Below, one piece after another: positions 24,156 through 32,958 of a DNA stretch of 36,711 nucleotides. The position numbers were made by a program, and so were the translations under genes. Every line of letters starts with the position of its first letter. The stretch's first letter is position 1. This DNA comes from Chloroflexota bacterium (lineage in GTDB: Bacteria; Chloroflexota; Dehalococcoidia; UBA2979), in NCBI GenBank assembly GCA_947470025.1, contig CANIRU010000011.1:1-36711 (forward strand), given 5' to 3'. Below the pieces are notes generated by a model, which saw only the letters and a program-made list of their open reading frames with translations, made no database searches and had not been told where the DNA came from.

Positions 24156-25187
24156 TTACGGCTTCGCGGAGACCTGCGGCGGCGAGGAGAACTTGTCCGG
24201 GAACTTGAGGACGGTCGCCTCGGTCAGCGGGTCGCCGATCTGTCGCACCTGATCCGCGGCGATCCTCGACTTCGCGTACTGCGAGGCGCTGTCGCCGCTG
24301 CCCTGCGCGTCGATGACGGTGCAGAGCGCGATCGCGTGCGATTGCACGAGGCCGATGACCGCGTCCTTCGGGAGGCCGTTGGCGCTGTTCAACAGATCCG
24401 CGAGGTCCTTCGCGTACTGGTTGAGGTCCGCGACGGCCTTCGCGCGCTTCGGCTGGTCCTTCCCGGCGACGCCCTGCGTGTAGTCCACGAAGAAGCCGAT
24501 ATGCCGGCGCCAGCCGTCGAGGAACGCCTTGCCTGCGGCGTCGCCGTAGGCTGACGAGATCAGTCCGCCGAGCTGCGCGGAGTTCGCGTCGAGCGCGCTG
24601 ACCGCACCCTTGTACTCGTCACCTCGACCGTCGAGGGCCGTGTCAGTCGCCGCCATCGCGAGGTACACGTGCTCATCGAGGAGCCGGTTCATCTGCGTGC
24701 GCAGCTCGGACGCCGGGGTCAGTGACGTGACCGACGACCGCACCTGCTCGACCGGCTTGGCCGTCGGGGTCGCCGCTGGGGTGCTGCTGCACGCCACGAA
24801 CGCGAGCGTCGCCGCGCCGCCGCCACCGACGGCGTACGCGGAGAATGAGGCGGCGGGGTCGCCCGGGGCGATGTGCTGGTGGAACAACGGCGAGGTGCCG
24901 AGGCCGTGCGCGAGGAAGATCGTCGCCATCGCGATGAAGCCCATGCCGAGGAAGAACGTGCGCGGGTCCGGCAGCCCTCGTGCGGCCCACAGCACGGCGA
25001 CCGCGAGGAGCGTCGACAGGAACGCAACCAGCGAGACGATGTAGAAGTGCGAGGTCGGAGAACCCAGCACGACATCGAGCTCAGGCCGCCGGATCAACAG
25101 CGCGAACACCGGTGGCGGCACGGCAAGGCTCAGCGCGATGCCGATCCACAACGCGTGCACCCGGAACCTCGAGGACGTGCGCGCCAT
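24156..25187 (-). CDS. Chimeric membrane protein: sensor-like three-helix segment joined to a lipoprotein domain
   Basis: 343 residues. Residues 1-110 hold three membrane helices (about 13-32, 47-68, 78-95) of the kind found at the N-terminus of membrane signalling proteins. From about 120 the sequence reads GGGGAATLAFVACSSTPAATP, cut here at 121-140: a lipoprotein signal end with lipobox AFVAC (Cys133) and a Thr/Pro/Ala spacer, but without its own charged N-terminus. The rest (150-343) is helical, with two similar histidine-containing helices (EHVYLAMAAT and SHAIALCTV) suggesting a duplicated bundle. Two unrelated proteins appear fused in frame near 24815-24850 by deletion. Whether the lipobox is still used is doubtful. 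I do not recognise the bundle family. Confidence 0.6.
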   Translation of the reverse strand: MARTSSRFRVHALWIGIALSLAVPPPVFALLIRRPELDVVLGSPTSHFYIVSLVAFLSTLLAVAVLWAARGLPDPRTFFLGMGFIAMATIFLAHGLGTSPLFHQHIAPGDPAASFSAYAVGGGGAATLAFVACSSTPAATPTAKPVEQVRSSVTSLTPASELRTQMNRLLDEHVYLAMAATDTALDGRGDEYKGAVSALDANSAQLGGLISSAYGDAAGKAFLDGWRRHIGFFVDYTQGVAGKDQPKRAKAVADLNQYAKDLADLLNSANGLPKDAVIGLVQSHAIALCTVIDAQGSGDSASQYAKSRIAADQVRQIGDPLTEATVLKFPDKFSSPPQVSAKP

Positions 25188-25294
25188 GCCTGCTCCCGCC
25201 CCCCGGCGTCCTCGACAGGGGACGCAGACAGGAGGATCGGCTCGGCAGACGGGCGGGCGTATCGGGTGTTACCCGAAGGCCAGCGACACGAGCG

Positions 25295-26713
25295 CTACGA
25301 GAACAGGGGCGGGCGCCTGGTGTGCCAGTCGGTCGCCTGCTGGAACGCGTGCGCGATCCGCATCGACAGCCCGTCGGTCCACTGAGCGCTCGAGATCATC
25401 AGCGACGTCGGCAGACCATCCTCGTCGAACCCGTTCGGGACGCTGATCGACGGCTGACGCGAGACGTTGAAGATAGAGCCGTACTGGAACATCCGTGACG
25501 GCGTCGAGTCGCGGTCGGGGTCCTCGTCGATCTCCCAGGCGGTGACCGGCGTCGAGGGCAGCACGTAGGCGTCGATCCCGAGGTCGGCCAGCGTGTCCTC
25601 CATGCGCCGCTCCAGCATCTTGCGGGCGTCCAGGGCGCGCGCGTACTTCCACGCGGGCATCGCGGCGCCCGCCGCCATCCTCGCGCGGACCGCGGCGCCG
25701 ATGGTCGGCGGGTCGTGCTTTAGCAGCTCCTCGTGGTAGTCGTTCGCCTCGACGGCGATGATGCCCTGGATCATCGCGCGCCAGTCGTCGACGCCGGCGA
25801 GCGGCTCGACGGTCACAATGCGCGCGCCGAGGGCCTCGAGCACCGCGAGCGAGGCCGAGAACGCCGCCTTGATCGCGGGCGTGGCGTGCGGGAACAGCGA
25901 GGGGAGGACCGCCAGCGTCATCCCCGCCACGCCGTCCTCGATGCCTGCCACGAAGTCCTGCGGCGCGTGCCTCGCGCTGTCGATGTCGCGCGGGTCGTAG
26001 CCCTGCAGCGCGTTCAGCATAAGCGCGCAGTCGTACGCCGTGCGCGCCATCGGCCCCGTGTGGTCGAGGGTATGCGAGAGCGCGGTGACCCCGGCGCGCG
26101 AGGAGAGCCCGTAGGTCGGCTTGATCCCGCTCACGCCGCAGTACGACGCCGGGTAGCGGATGCTGCCGCCCGTATCCGTGCCGAGCGCGCCGAGCGCCTG
26201 CCCGGCCGCCAGCGCCGACCCCGACCCGCCCGAGGATCCCCCCGGCACGCGGTCGAGGTGCCACGGATTCCTCGTCGGGCCGTAGTGCACGTTGTTCGTC
26301 GTGCCGCCGAACGCCAGCTCGTGCGTGTTCGTCTTGCCGATGATCACCGCGCCCGCCGCGCGCAACCGCGCGACTGCCGTGCAGTCCTCGCTCGGCACGC
26401 GGAAGCGATACGCGCCGGTGCCGCCTGTGGTGATCGCGTCCTTCGTGTCGTACAGATCCTTGATCCCCATCGGAATGCCATCAAGCGGGCCGAGGCGGGA
26501 CTTCGTCCGTGCGCGCTCGGTGGAGGCCTCGGCTTCACGAAGCGCGCTCTCCTTCATGACGAGCACGTAGGAGTTGAGCCTGCCGTCCGTCTCCTCAATG
26601 CGGTCGAGGACGGCCTGCGTCAGGTCGACCGGGGAGAGCGTGCCCGTCTCGATCGCCGCACTCGCGTCTGCGATCGAGAGGAAGGTGGTGTCCTGCTTCG
26701 TGATCGTCGTCAT
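25295..26713 (-). CDS. Amidase (amidase-signature family)
   Basis: 472 residues. The Ser-cisSer-Lys triad is complete: Lys85 (MGIKDLYDT), cis-Ser160 in GGSSGGS and nucleophile Ser184 in DTGGSIRYPAS, with the normal 24-residue spacing between the serines. It resembles GatA of the tRNA amidotransferase, but there is no gatB or gatC nearby, so a free-standing amidase acting on small amides or nitriles-derived amides is more likely. ATG 26713 has GGGGGA upstream, and a TAATAA box (26736-26741, minus strand) lies 22 bases before it. Confidence 0.9.
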   Translation of the reverse strand: MTTITKQDTTFLSIADASAAIETGTLSPVDLTQAVLDRIEETDGRLNSYVLVMKESALREAEASTERARTKSRLGPLDGIPMGIKDLYDTKDAITTGGTGAYRFRVPSEDCTAVARLRAAGAVIIGKTNTHELAFGGTTNNVHYGPTRNPWHLDRVPGGSSGGSGSALAAGQALGALGTDTGGSIRYPASYCGVSGIKPTYGLSSRAGVTALSHTLDHTGPMARTAYDCALMLNALQGYDPRDIDSARHAPQDFVAGIEDGVAGMTLAVLPSLFPHATPAIKAAFSASLAVLEALGARIVTVEPLAGVDDWRAMIQGIIAVEANDYHEELLKHDPPTIGAAVRARMAAGAAMPAWKYARALDARKMLERRMEDTLADLGIDAYVLPSTPVTAWEIDEDPDRDSTPSRMFQYGSIFNVSRQPSISVPNGFDEDGLPTSLMISSAQWTDGLSMRIAHAFQQATDWHTRRPPLFS

Positions 26714-26735
26714 GCCGTCCCCCGGTGCTGTTCGC

Positions 26736-26741
26736 TTATTA
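26736..26741 (-). promoter_or_regulatory. Candidate -10 box (TAATAA) of the amidase gene
   Basis: AT-rich hexamer in an otherwise GC-rich 78-base gap, 22 bases before the amidase ATG. No clear -35. Confidence 0.35.
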
Positions 26742-26791
26742 CCGACCGTAGCGGCCGTTCATTTCGCGGAGATTGAAGGGAGATAGCCGGG

Positions 26792-28018
26792 TCAGGCCGC
26801 GCGCAGCCTCGACGACACGACGCTGGCGATGGCGCACGCGACGAGGACGACCGAACCGGCGATCGCGAACGCCGGCGATACGCCAATCTCGTCCGCGAGC
26901 GCGCCCATCGCGAGCGGACCCACGATCCAGCCAAAGCCGATCGCCACGTTCCATGCACCCAACGCGCGACCTCGGAGGTCGTCGCTCACGCTCTGCTGGA
27001 GCAACAGCCACTCGAGGGCATCGATCAGTGCCGCGCAGCACCCGATACCGGCTGCCACGGCGAGCGACACGACGTACCACGTCGCGGAGCCGACCGCGAC
27101 GATCAAGGCCCCGAATGACCCAAAGACGCACAGGAACAGGATGCCCAGCCGCACGCGCTCGGAATACGTCGCGAAGAACAGGAGCCCGAGGACACCGCCG
27201 ATCGACGTCGCCGCGTTGAGGCCACCAAGCCCCGCCGGCCCCACATGCACTACCCGGTTCGCGATCGCCGGGACAAGCGCCATGTACGAGAACCCGAATA
27301 CCTCGATGATGACCATCATCCCCAGTAGGATCGCCGCCAACGGCATCCGGGCCACCGTCAGCAGGCCGTGCACGGTGTCGCGATAGAGCGACCCGCGCCC
27401 GCTCGCGTGGTTCACGCGCGGTTCCGTGATCGTCGAGTAGGAGAACGACGCCGCCGAGGTGGCGCACGCCGCGATCACCAGCGCGAACGTGGGACCGAAT
27501 GCTCCCACGATCAGGCCGCTGCCTACCGCGCCGCCTGCAGAGACGACGCGCTGCCCGATCGACAGCAGGCTTACCGCGCGCGCTCGACGGTCCGCGCCGA
27601 CGAGGTCAGACGACAACGTCTGCTGCGAGGACAGCTGCATCGCCTGCCCGACGCCGCCCAGCGCCAGCAGCGCGAAGACCAACTCGATGCGGGTCACGCC
27701 GCTGTACACCAGCAGCGCCATCGCGGCGATCGTGCACGATCGCAGCCCGATCGCCAGCGCGAGGATCTTCGGGCGGGACGAGCGTTCGGAGATCGCACCC
27801 GCGACGGGGCCCACGAAGAAGCCCGGCCCCATCTGAGCGGACACCGCGGCAGAGGTGAGGAACGCCGAGTCGGTGACGCTGAAGATGTACCAGCCCACCG
27901 CGACGCGATCCATCCACTGCGCGGTCGCGGTGAGCACCGCGCCCAGCCACAGCCGGCGGAACCCGGACACCTCGAACGGTGCGGCGAGCCGTCGCGCCGG
28001 GGACATCGTCAGCTGCAC
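26792..28018 (-). CDS. MFS transporter, EntS/MFS_3-like exporter
   Basis: About 408 residues with twelve hydrophobic segments. The start FRRLWLGAVLTATAQWMDRVAVGW is characteristic (taken in parts) of the MFS_3 exporters related to EntS and macrolide/drug efflux carriers. GAISERSSRPKILAL is the signature loop between helices 2 and 3. GTG 28018 is chosen with GAGG 13 bases upstream; ATG 28006 is an alternative, and the upstream extension to 28090 is Arg/Cys-rich and unlikely. Upstream lie three 11-bp tandem repeats that may regulate it. The exported compound is unknown. Confidence 0.8.
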   Translation of the reverse strand: MQLTMSPARRLAAPFEVSGFRRLWLGAVLTATAQWMDRVAVGWYIFSVTDSAFLTSAAVSAQMGPGFFVGPVAGAISERSSRPKILALAIGLRSCTIAAMALLVYSGVTRIELVFALLALGGVGQAMQLSSQQTLSSDLVGADRRARAVSLLSIGQRVVSAGGAVGSGLIVGAFGPTFALVIAACATSAASFSYSTITEPRVNHASGRGSLYRDTVHGLLTVARMPLAAILLGMMVIIEVFGFSYMALVPAIANRVVHVGPAGLGGLNAATSIGGVLGLLFFATYSERVRLGILFLCVFGSFGALIVAVGSATWYVVSLAVAAGIGCCAALIDALEWLLLQQSVSDDLRGRALGAWNVAIGFGWIVGPLAMGALADEIGVSPAFAIAGSVVLVACAIASVVSSRLRAA

Positions 28019-28103
28019 GCGGCCAGTCCTCGTTCGGTGCGCGGGGTATGCGGTAGCGAGTCTGCAGCGTACGCAGCGCTTGTTACGCACACGTCACCGT
28101 CGT

Positions 28104-28136
28104 CACTCAGCGATCACTCAGCGATCACTCAACGCT
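28104..28136. repeat. Three tandem 11-bp repeats in an intergenic region
   Basis: CACTCAGCGAT occurs twice in direct succession (28104-28114, 28115-28125) followed by CACTCAACGCT (28126-28136). They lie upstream of the MFS gene. A period of 11 bases is one helical turn, so the copies face the same side of DNA, as in direct-repeat sites of OmpR/PhoB-type regulators. Confidence 0.6.
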
Positions 28137-28148
28137 CCATCGCCGCCA

Positions 28149-29555
28149 TCAACAGCCGCCCGCTCGCGACATCGCGACGTGCGTGCCGCCCCCGACCCAG
28201 CGCAGCGTGATCGACCCGCACCCCGACGAGGCGGCGACGATCGACGTTACGCGTCCACTCGACGCGTCGAGGATGTGCAACGTCGCGGCATCCGGTGCGT
28301 ACGTGACGTACGCGAGGCGTCCCCCGTCCGAGGACCACGCGGGGTTCGCGCCGCCTGGCACGCAGATCTCGCCACCTCGTGGGGCCGGGTGCAGCACGAG
28401 CATCCCGTCGCAGCCGTGCCTCGGCGGCAGCCGGCGCGTCGCGAGCGTCGTCGACAGGGCGGCGATGGGCTCGGCGCCGGCGAACGACAGTGCGTCGTCG
28501 ATACCGACCGCCACGTCCCAGCGGTGCACCTCGTGCTGGTCGAGAGCGCGCACCACGCGCGTCGTCGCGCCGTCGCTCGCGAAGACGAACACCCCGCTCA
28601 CATCGAAGCGCGCAAAGCCTCGAGGCCCCGCAAGCGTGGGAGGTGGCCCACCCGCCGCGTCGAACAGCAGCGCGTCGCGGTCAAGCGCGATCAGCACGTC
28701 TCGCGCGCCCCACGCGCGCGCAGCGGGGAACAGCAACCCCACCGAGCGGACGCTGCCGCGCTCGGTATCGAAGACCCAGGCCGTCGAGGCACCCGCCGCG
28801 CCTGCCTCGTAGAGCAGGTAGCGCCCGCCGGGTGACCACGCGAGCGACGAGGGCCATAGTCCGCAGCGGCATAGCGGCAGGTCGCGCACGACGACCTGCT
28901 CGGTCCCTGACGCCACGTCTCGCACGAAGATGCGCCGCAGGATCGGCGCCTGCTCGGGTACGTCGAAGGCGACGCGACGGTTGTCGGCCGCGAACGTCGC
29001 GGCCGTCCACGGCGGCAGCACGCGGTCCAGCACGCCATCCCGCATCAGCACCGTCTCGCCGGAGATACGCCGCATCAGCCGCAACCGCCCGTCCGCCGAC
29101 TCATCGACGAGCACGAGGTTCCCCGCGATCGATGGCTCGCGCGTGACGTGCTCAACGACACGACCGTCGAGGCCGCGCCGGTCGACGCCATCGCCCGCCG
29201 GGGTCCAGTAGCTCGCGTCGTCGCGCGCGATCGTCGCGGCGTAGCGCAGCCCGCCGGCCTCGACCGACGGCACGGCGACCACGCGGCACGCAGCGACATC
29301 GACGATCAGCGTCGCGCGATCGAGGTCACCCCGCTCCGCGACGCACGGCGGTGCGGCAGCCACGAGGTCTGGCGCACGCGACACCACGGTCGACGCTGCC
29401 GAGGCGGTCGACACGCTGGACGGCGCGCGTGTCTCGGACGGACGGGCGGGTGGCCTCGGCGCGGCCGGCGTGCAGGCCACGAACGCCAGCACACAGAGTG
29501 TCAGCGCGCAGAGCGCCGCCAGCAGGCTCGCGAGCGTGGAGCGTGGGACGCCCAT
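28149..29555 (-). CDS. Lipoprotein with WD40/TolB-like beta-propeller
   Basis: 468 residues. N-terminal lipoprotein signal with a long hydrophobic core and lipobox AFVAC (Cys28), then a Pro/Ala/Ser/Thr linker to about residue 65. The rest is repeated beta blades with PD40-type turns such as LAWSPGGRYLLYE, AAFAADNRRVAFD-like and PAWSSDGGRLAYV. This is the TolB/PD40 propeller pattern, usually a protein-interaction or ligand-sensing surface outside the membrane. Extra cysteines near the start and end of the propeller may pair. No catalytic residues seen. Same strand as both MFS genes. Confidence 0.78.
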   Translation of the reverse strand: MGVPRSTLASLLAALCALTLCVLAFVACTPAAPRPPARPSETRAPSSVSTASAASTVVSRAPDLVAAAPPCVAERGDLDRATLIVDVAACRVVAVPSVEAGGLRYAATIARDDASYWTPAGDGVDRRGLDGRVVEHVTREPSIAGNLVLVDESADGRLRLMRRISGETVLMRDGVLDRVLPPWTAATFAADNRRVAFDVPEQAPILRRIFVRDVASGTEQVVVRDLPLCRCGLWPSSLAWSPGGRYLLYEAGAAGASTAWVFDTERGSVRSVGLLFPAARAWGARDVLIALDRDALLFDAAGGPPPTLAGPRGFARFDVSGVFVFASDGATTRVVRALDQHEVHRWDVAVGIDDALSFAGAEPIAALSTTLATRRLPPRHGCDGMLVLHPAPRGGEICVPGGANPAWSSDGGRLAYVTYAPDAATLHILDASSGRVTSIVAASSGCGSITLRWVGGGTHVAMSRAGGC

Positions 29556-29644
29556 ACCTCGGCACCTCGATTGCTTCGAGGCAGAGCGTACCGGCGCCGT
29601 GAATCGAGGACGTTACGGCGATCGTTCGCCGCCGGAGACCTCGG

Positions 29645-30940
29645 CTAGACGCGCGACTCCTGCGGCGACGCGACTTCGACCTCGGACGGCGCGGGCGGCG
29701 GAGTGACCGTGCGGCGGGCGAAGGTGTGCGCGCGGTTCATAAACGCGAGGACGATGATCACGCACAGCACGATCGATCCCTGCACGGCGAAGGCGCCGGC
29801 ACCCCCGATGGAGTCGGCGAGGACGCCGAGCGGCAGCGCCATCAGCGGCATCGCGCTGAAGGTGAGCATCGAGATGCTGGTCACGCGGCCGCGGAACTGC
29901 GCGGCGGCCTCGGTCATCAGCATCGTCTGGTTGAGCGTCATGTAGCTCATCGAGGCCGCGCCCACGACGCCGAGGCTGACGAACGCGCCCGGTAACCCGA
30001 ACCGCGTCGAGAGCAGCCCGAGGGCGATCAGCGCCGCCCCTGCCGTCAGCCCGAACAGGAACTGGAGGTACGGCTTCCTCGGATGCTGCCCGATCGAGGC
30101 GACGGTGAACGCCCCCACCAGGCCCCCGACGCCCGACACCGCGACCATCGGGCCGAGCAATTCGGAGTGCCCGAGGCTGCCCGCGAAGCCCGGGAGCATC
30201 ACCTGGTACGGCATGATGAACAGCGCCACGGACAGGCCCGACAGCATCAGCGACCGCAACATGCGATCGCGTGCGACGTACCCCACCCCCGCGCGGATGT
30301 CGGAGAGCAGCGGGGCCTTCGGCCGATCGACGTGCCCGAAGGACCGCGGCACCTGCAGGATCATGGCAACGCAGACCACGTAGAGCACTGCCGTGAGGTA
30401 GTAGGCACCCTGGATGCTCACGAACGCGATGAACAGCCCGGCGATCGCCGGCGCGATCACGCGCGTGCTGTTCATCGCGATGTTCTGCATCGAGATCGCG
30501 GCGGAGAGCTCAGCGGGCCGCACCATCTCGGTCAGCAGCGCCATGCGCGCCGGCCCGTTCACGCTGAACATCGCGCCCTGCACCAGTCCGCCCGCGAACA
30601 GCAGGACGATGGTGATCAGATCCGCCTGGATCAGCGCCGCCGTGGCGACGCCGAGGATCGCGAGCAGCGCCTGTGAGAACGCGATGACGCGGCGCTTCTC
30701 CATCCGGTCGACCAGCGCGCCGCCCGGCAGCGCCAGGATCGCCATCGGCAGCGCGAATGCCGCCTGCAGGATGCCGACCACCGTGTAGGAGTGCGACATC
30801 TCCCAGCCGAGGATCCCCAGCGCGATCCCCTGCATCTGCATCGCCGAGAACGACGCCAGCGTGGAGAACCAGTGCCACTTGAAGTTCGGATTTCGGAACG
30901 CGACGAACGCGCCGCCGGATCGTGCAGTCACACCAGCCAT
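29645..30940 (-). CDS. MFS transporter, EntS/MFS_3-like exporter
   Basis: About 431 residues, twelve helices; FRNPNFKWHWFSTLASFSAMQMQ at the start (in parts) and the GGALVDRMEKRRVIAFSQ signature loop place it in the MFS_3 exporter branch. It is a different subtype from the protein at 26792-28018. Start: ATG 30940 lies nine bases after GGTGGGG; ATG 30949 and GTG 30955 are in frame and possible. The C-terminus is a charged, proline-rich tail. It could export siderophores, drugs or metabolites; no substrate evidence. Confidence 0.82.
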   Translation of the reverse strand: MAGVTARSGGAFVAFRNPNFKWHWFSTLASFSAMQMQGIALGILGWEMSHSYTVVGILQAAFALPMAILALPGGALVDRMEKRRVIAFSQALLAILGVATAALIQADLITIVLLFAGGLVQGAMFSVNGPARMALLTEMVRPAELSAAISMQNIAMNSTRVIAPAIAGLFIAFVSIQGAYYLTAVLYVVCVAMILQVPRSFGHVDRPKAPLLSDIRAGVGYVARDRMLRSLMLSGLSVALFIMPYQVMLPGFAGSLGHSELLGPMVAVSGVGGLVGAFTVASIGQHPRKPYLQFLFGLTAGAALIALGLLSTRFGLPGAFVSLGVVGAASMSYMTLNQTMLMTEAAAQFRGRVTSISMLTFSAMPLMALPLGVLADSIGGAGAFAVQGSIVLCVIIVLAFMNRAHTFARRTVTPPPAPSEVEVASPQESRV

Positions 30941-31062
30941 CGACGACATCCCCACCGATGCTGCCCCGCGCCCGGCCCGCGCCCCTGGAGCCCAAGCGTA
31001 CCAGCACCCCGTGAAAGGACCTGAGGGCGTGTCAGTCGAGGAGCGCGAGGAGAAAGAAGAAG

Positions 31063-31138
31063 TGGTACGCCGAGAGGGATTCGAACCCCCGACCCTTAGT
31101 TCCGAAGACTAATGCTCTATCCACTGAGCTATCGGCGC
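31063..31138 (-). tRNA. tRNA-Arg(TCG)
   Basis: Complete 76-base cloverleaf on the minus strand. Acceptor GCGCCGA pairs with TCGGCGT (one G-U); D stem GCTC/GAGC with loop AGTGGATA; anticodon stem TTAGT/ACTAA with loop CTTCGGA giving anticodon TCG, which reads CGA arginine codons; T loop TTCGAAT. The CCA end is encoded in the gene. Confidence 0.96.
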
Positions 31139-31202
31139 ACGTACCGGGGCGCGATGTCACCAGCATACGGCGAGCGCCCGTCTGGCGCAGGCGGCGTCGA
31201 GG

Positions 31203-31544
31203 TCAGCGGGGCGTCGAGGCGAGGCGGCGGAGCGTGCGCTCGATGCCCTCCTCGAGGGTGCGGGCGGAGAGCCACGTCGGTTCGGCATCGGGGGAGGCGG
31301 GCGTCGAGGTGACGCCGAACTCCTCGATCTCCGGGTAGTACGCCGCATCGATCGTGGAGCAGGGCGCGCCCGCTTCGTCGAGGACGGTGACGCGCACGGC
31401 CACGACGCTCGGCTGCTCGACCTCGCGCACGCCGCAGACGCGCGGGTCGAGGAGGTCCCACTCGCGCCGCAGCGAGGCGGTCGCCAGCGCGGCGGGCTCG
31501 ATGACCTCGACGGTGTAGCGCGGCGTGGGCTGCGGGGCGTCCAT
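31203..31544 (-). CDS. Small hypothetical protein
   Basis: 113 residues from ATG 31544. The composition is ordinary (mixed helix and strand), with a segment YTVEVIEPAALATASLRREWDLLD near the start (taken in two parts) and TLEEGIERTLRRL at the end. No cysteine cluster, signal peptide or membrane helix; a cytosolic protein of unknown role. On the minus strand TACACT (31551-31556) ends six bases before the ATG, so the transcript may be leaderless. The frame continues upstream to 31997 but there it overlaps the next gene and is noise. Divergent from the TPR-like gene. Confidence 0.6.
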   Translation of the reverse strand: MDAPQPTPRYTVEVIEPAALATASLRREWDLLDPRVCGVREVEQPSVVAVRVTVLDEAGAPCSTIDAAYYPEIEEFGVTSTPASPDAEPTWLSARTLEEGIERTLRRLASTPR

Positions 31545-31610
31545 GCCATGAGTGTATCGCGCGGCGACGAGGGCGACGGGGCGGGAGGGACGCGCGCGTA
31601 TCATCGAGGC

Positions 31611-32141
31611 ATGACGCCCCGCGACGACAGCGACCAGATGCCGGACGAGATGAACGCACCGTCGATGGAGGCCGCGCAGGCGCTCCGGCACGCGATGCAG
31701 CTGCACGCGGGCGGGCAGATCGACGCGGCCCTGGCGCAGGCCTCCGAGGTCGTCGAGCGGTGGCCAGAGTACGCGCAGGCGCTGTCGTACCTCGGCCAGA
31801 CGCTGGTCACGCGGAAGCGCCGCTTCGCGGACGGACTCGCCGTCCTCGACCGTGCGGTCGAACTGGGTGGCAACGACCCGTACATCCTCTACAGTGCCGC
31901 GTGGTGCCGGGAGTTCGCGGCCAACGCCATCGAACGGCCGAAGGGCGCGCACCAGCCGGTCGCGGAGAAGCCCGCGGCGCTCTACGCGAAGGCGCACGAC
32001 GAGCTGCTGCGGGCGCTGACGCTCGAACCGGACGACAAGCTGCGAGGCGACGTCGAGGACATCCTCGACGTGATCGCGAAGGCCACGGGCGAACCGTGGG
32101 ACGAAGGGCTCTACGAACGTGCCGCACCTCGACCTCGGTGA
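31611..32141 (+). CDS. TPR-like helical protein
   Basis: 176 residues from ATG 31611. Helical repeats with TPR spacing: AAQALRHAMQLHAGGQIDAALAQA (taken in parts, about 21-45), ALSYLGQTLVTRKRRFADGLAVLDRAVELGGNDPYILYSAAWC and HDELLRALTLEPDDK, with the alanine and glycine positions of tetratricopeptide hairpins. This is a protein-interaction scaffold, partner unknown. The downstream hydrolase start lies 23 bases inside this gene, so the two are likely translated together. TATCAT at about 31599 could be a -10 box. Confidence 0.7.
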   Translation: MTPRDDSDQMPDEMNAPSMEAAQALRHAMQLHAGGQIDAALAQASEVVERWPEYAQALSYLGQTLVTRKRRFADGLAVLDRAVELGGNDPYILYSAAWCREFAANAIERPKGAHQPVAEKPAALYAKAHDELLRALTLEPDDKLRGDVEDILDVIAKATGEPWDEGLYERAAPRPR

Positions 32142-32958
32142 CGGCTTCCGGCTCTACTACGAGGTCCACGGCCCCCCGCTCGACGCGCCGGGCACGGCGA
32201 CCCCGGTGCTCCTCGCGCATGGCGCGGGCGGCAACGCGATGTCGTGGTGGCAGCAGATCCCCGCGCTCATGGACCGCTACCCCGTCATCACCTTCGACCA
32301 CCGCGGCTTCGGCCGCTCCCCCGACATCGAGGACGGCCCCGGCCGCATCGCCTTCGGCGCGGACACGCTGGCGCTGCTCGACCACCTCGGCGTCCCGCGG
32401 GTGCACTTCGTCGGACACTCCATGGGCGGGCGCACCGCCTTCGCGCTGTACGGGCGCGACCCGGAGCGCGTCGTCTCGCTGACCTACTCCGGCACGAACG
32501 GCGGCGCGGTGGACGACCGCTACCGCGCGCTCCGCAAGCAGCTCGAGGACGACGGCACGCTGGCGGGCACCCTGCTCAGTCGCGCCCTCGCCCCCACGTA
32601 CGCCGCCGAGGAGCCCGCGAAGCACTTCCTGTACCGCCGCATCCGCACCATCAACCCGCCCCGCGCGCCCGAGTTCCTGCAGCAGAACGGCCGCATGGTG
32701 AACTTCCGCGGCACCGCCGCGACGCGCCTCGCGCAGAGCGGGCTGCCGATCCTCTGGGTCGTCGGCGAGCTCGATCGCGTCGTCCACCCCGACCTGATCG
32801 CGCTCTCGCACGACGTCACGCCCGGCTCGAGGTTCCACGTCATCCCCGGCGCCGGCCACTCCGGCTACTTCGAGCGCCCCGACGACTGGAACGCCACCGT
32901 CCGCACCTTCCTCGACGAGGTCGAGGAAGGCCGCTGGGTGCCGCAGCTCCGCGCCTAG
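32119..32958 (+). CDS. Alpha/beta hydrolase
   Basis: 279 residues starting at GTG 32119, inside the end of the TPR-like gene (23-base overlap). Full hydrolase set: HGAGGNAMSW oxyanion region (34-43), FDHRGFGRSP, nucleophile elbow GHSMGGR with Ser101, acid in GELDRVVHPD, and His in GAGHSGYFERPDDW. The pattern resembles the 3-oxoadipate enol-lactonase/BioH branch. It hydrolyses an ester or lactone in the cytosol. It ends tail-to-tail with the dehydratase gene, the two stops sharing CTAG. Confidence 0.85.
   Translation: MPHLDLGDGFRLYYEVHGPPLDAPGTATPVLLAHGAGGNAMSWWQQIPALMDRYPVITFDHRGFGRSPDIEDGPGRIAFGADTLALLDHLGVPRVHFVGHSMGGRTAFALYGRDPERVVSLTYSGTNGGAVDDRYRALRKQLEDDGTLAGTLLSRALAPTYAAEEPAKHFLYRRIRTINPPRAPEFLQQNGRMVNFRGTAATRLAQSGLPILWVVGELDRVVHPDLIALSHDVTPGSRFHVIPGAGHSGYFERPDDWNATVRTFLDEVEEGRWVPQLRA

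Noticed and set aside
25295-26713. gatA of the tRNA amidotransferase
   Set aside because: No gatB or gatC next to it and the sequence beyond the signature region is that of a general amidase.
28104-28136. CRISPR-like array
   Set aside because: The three repeats are 11 bp, directly adjacent, with no spacers and no cas genes.
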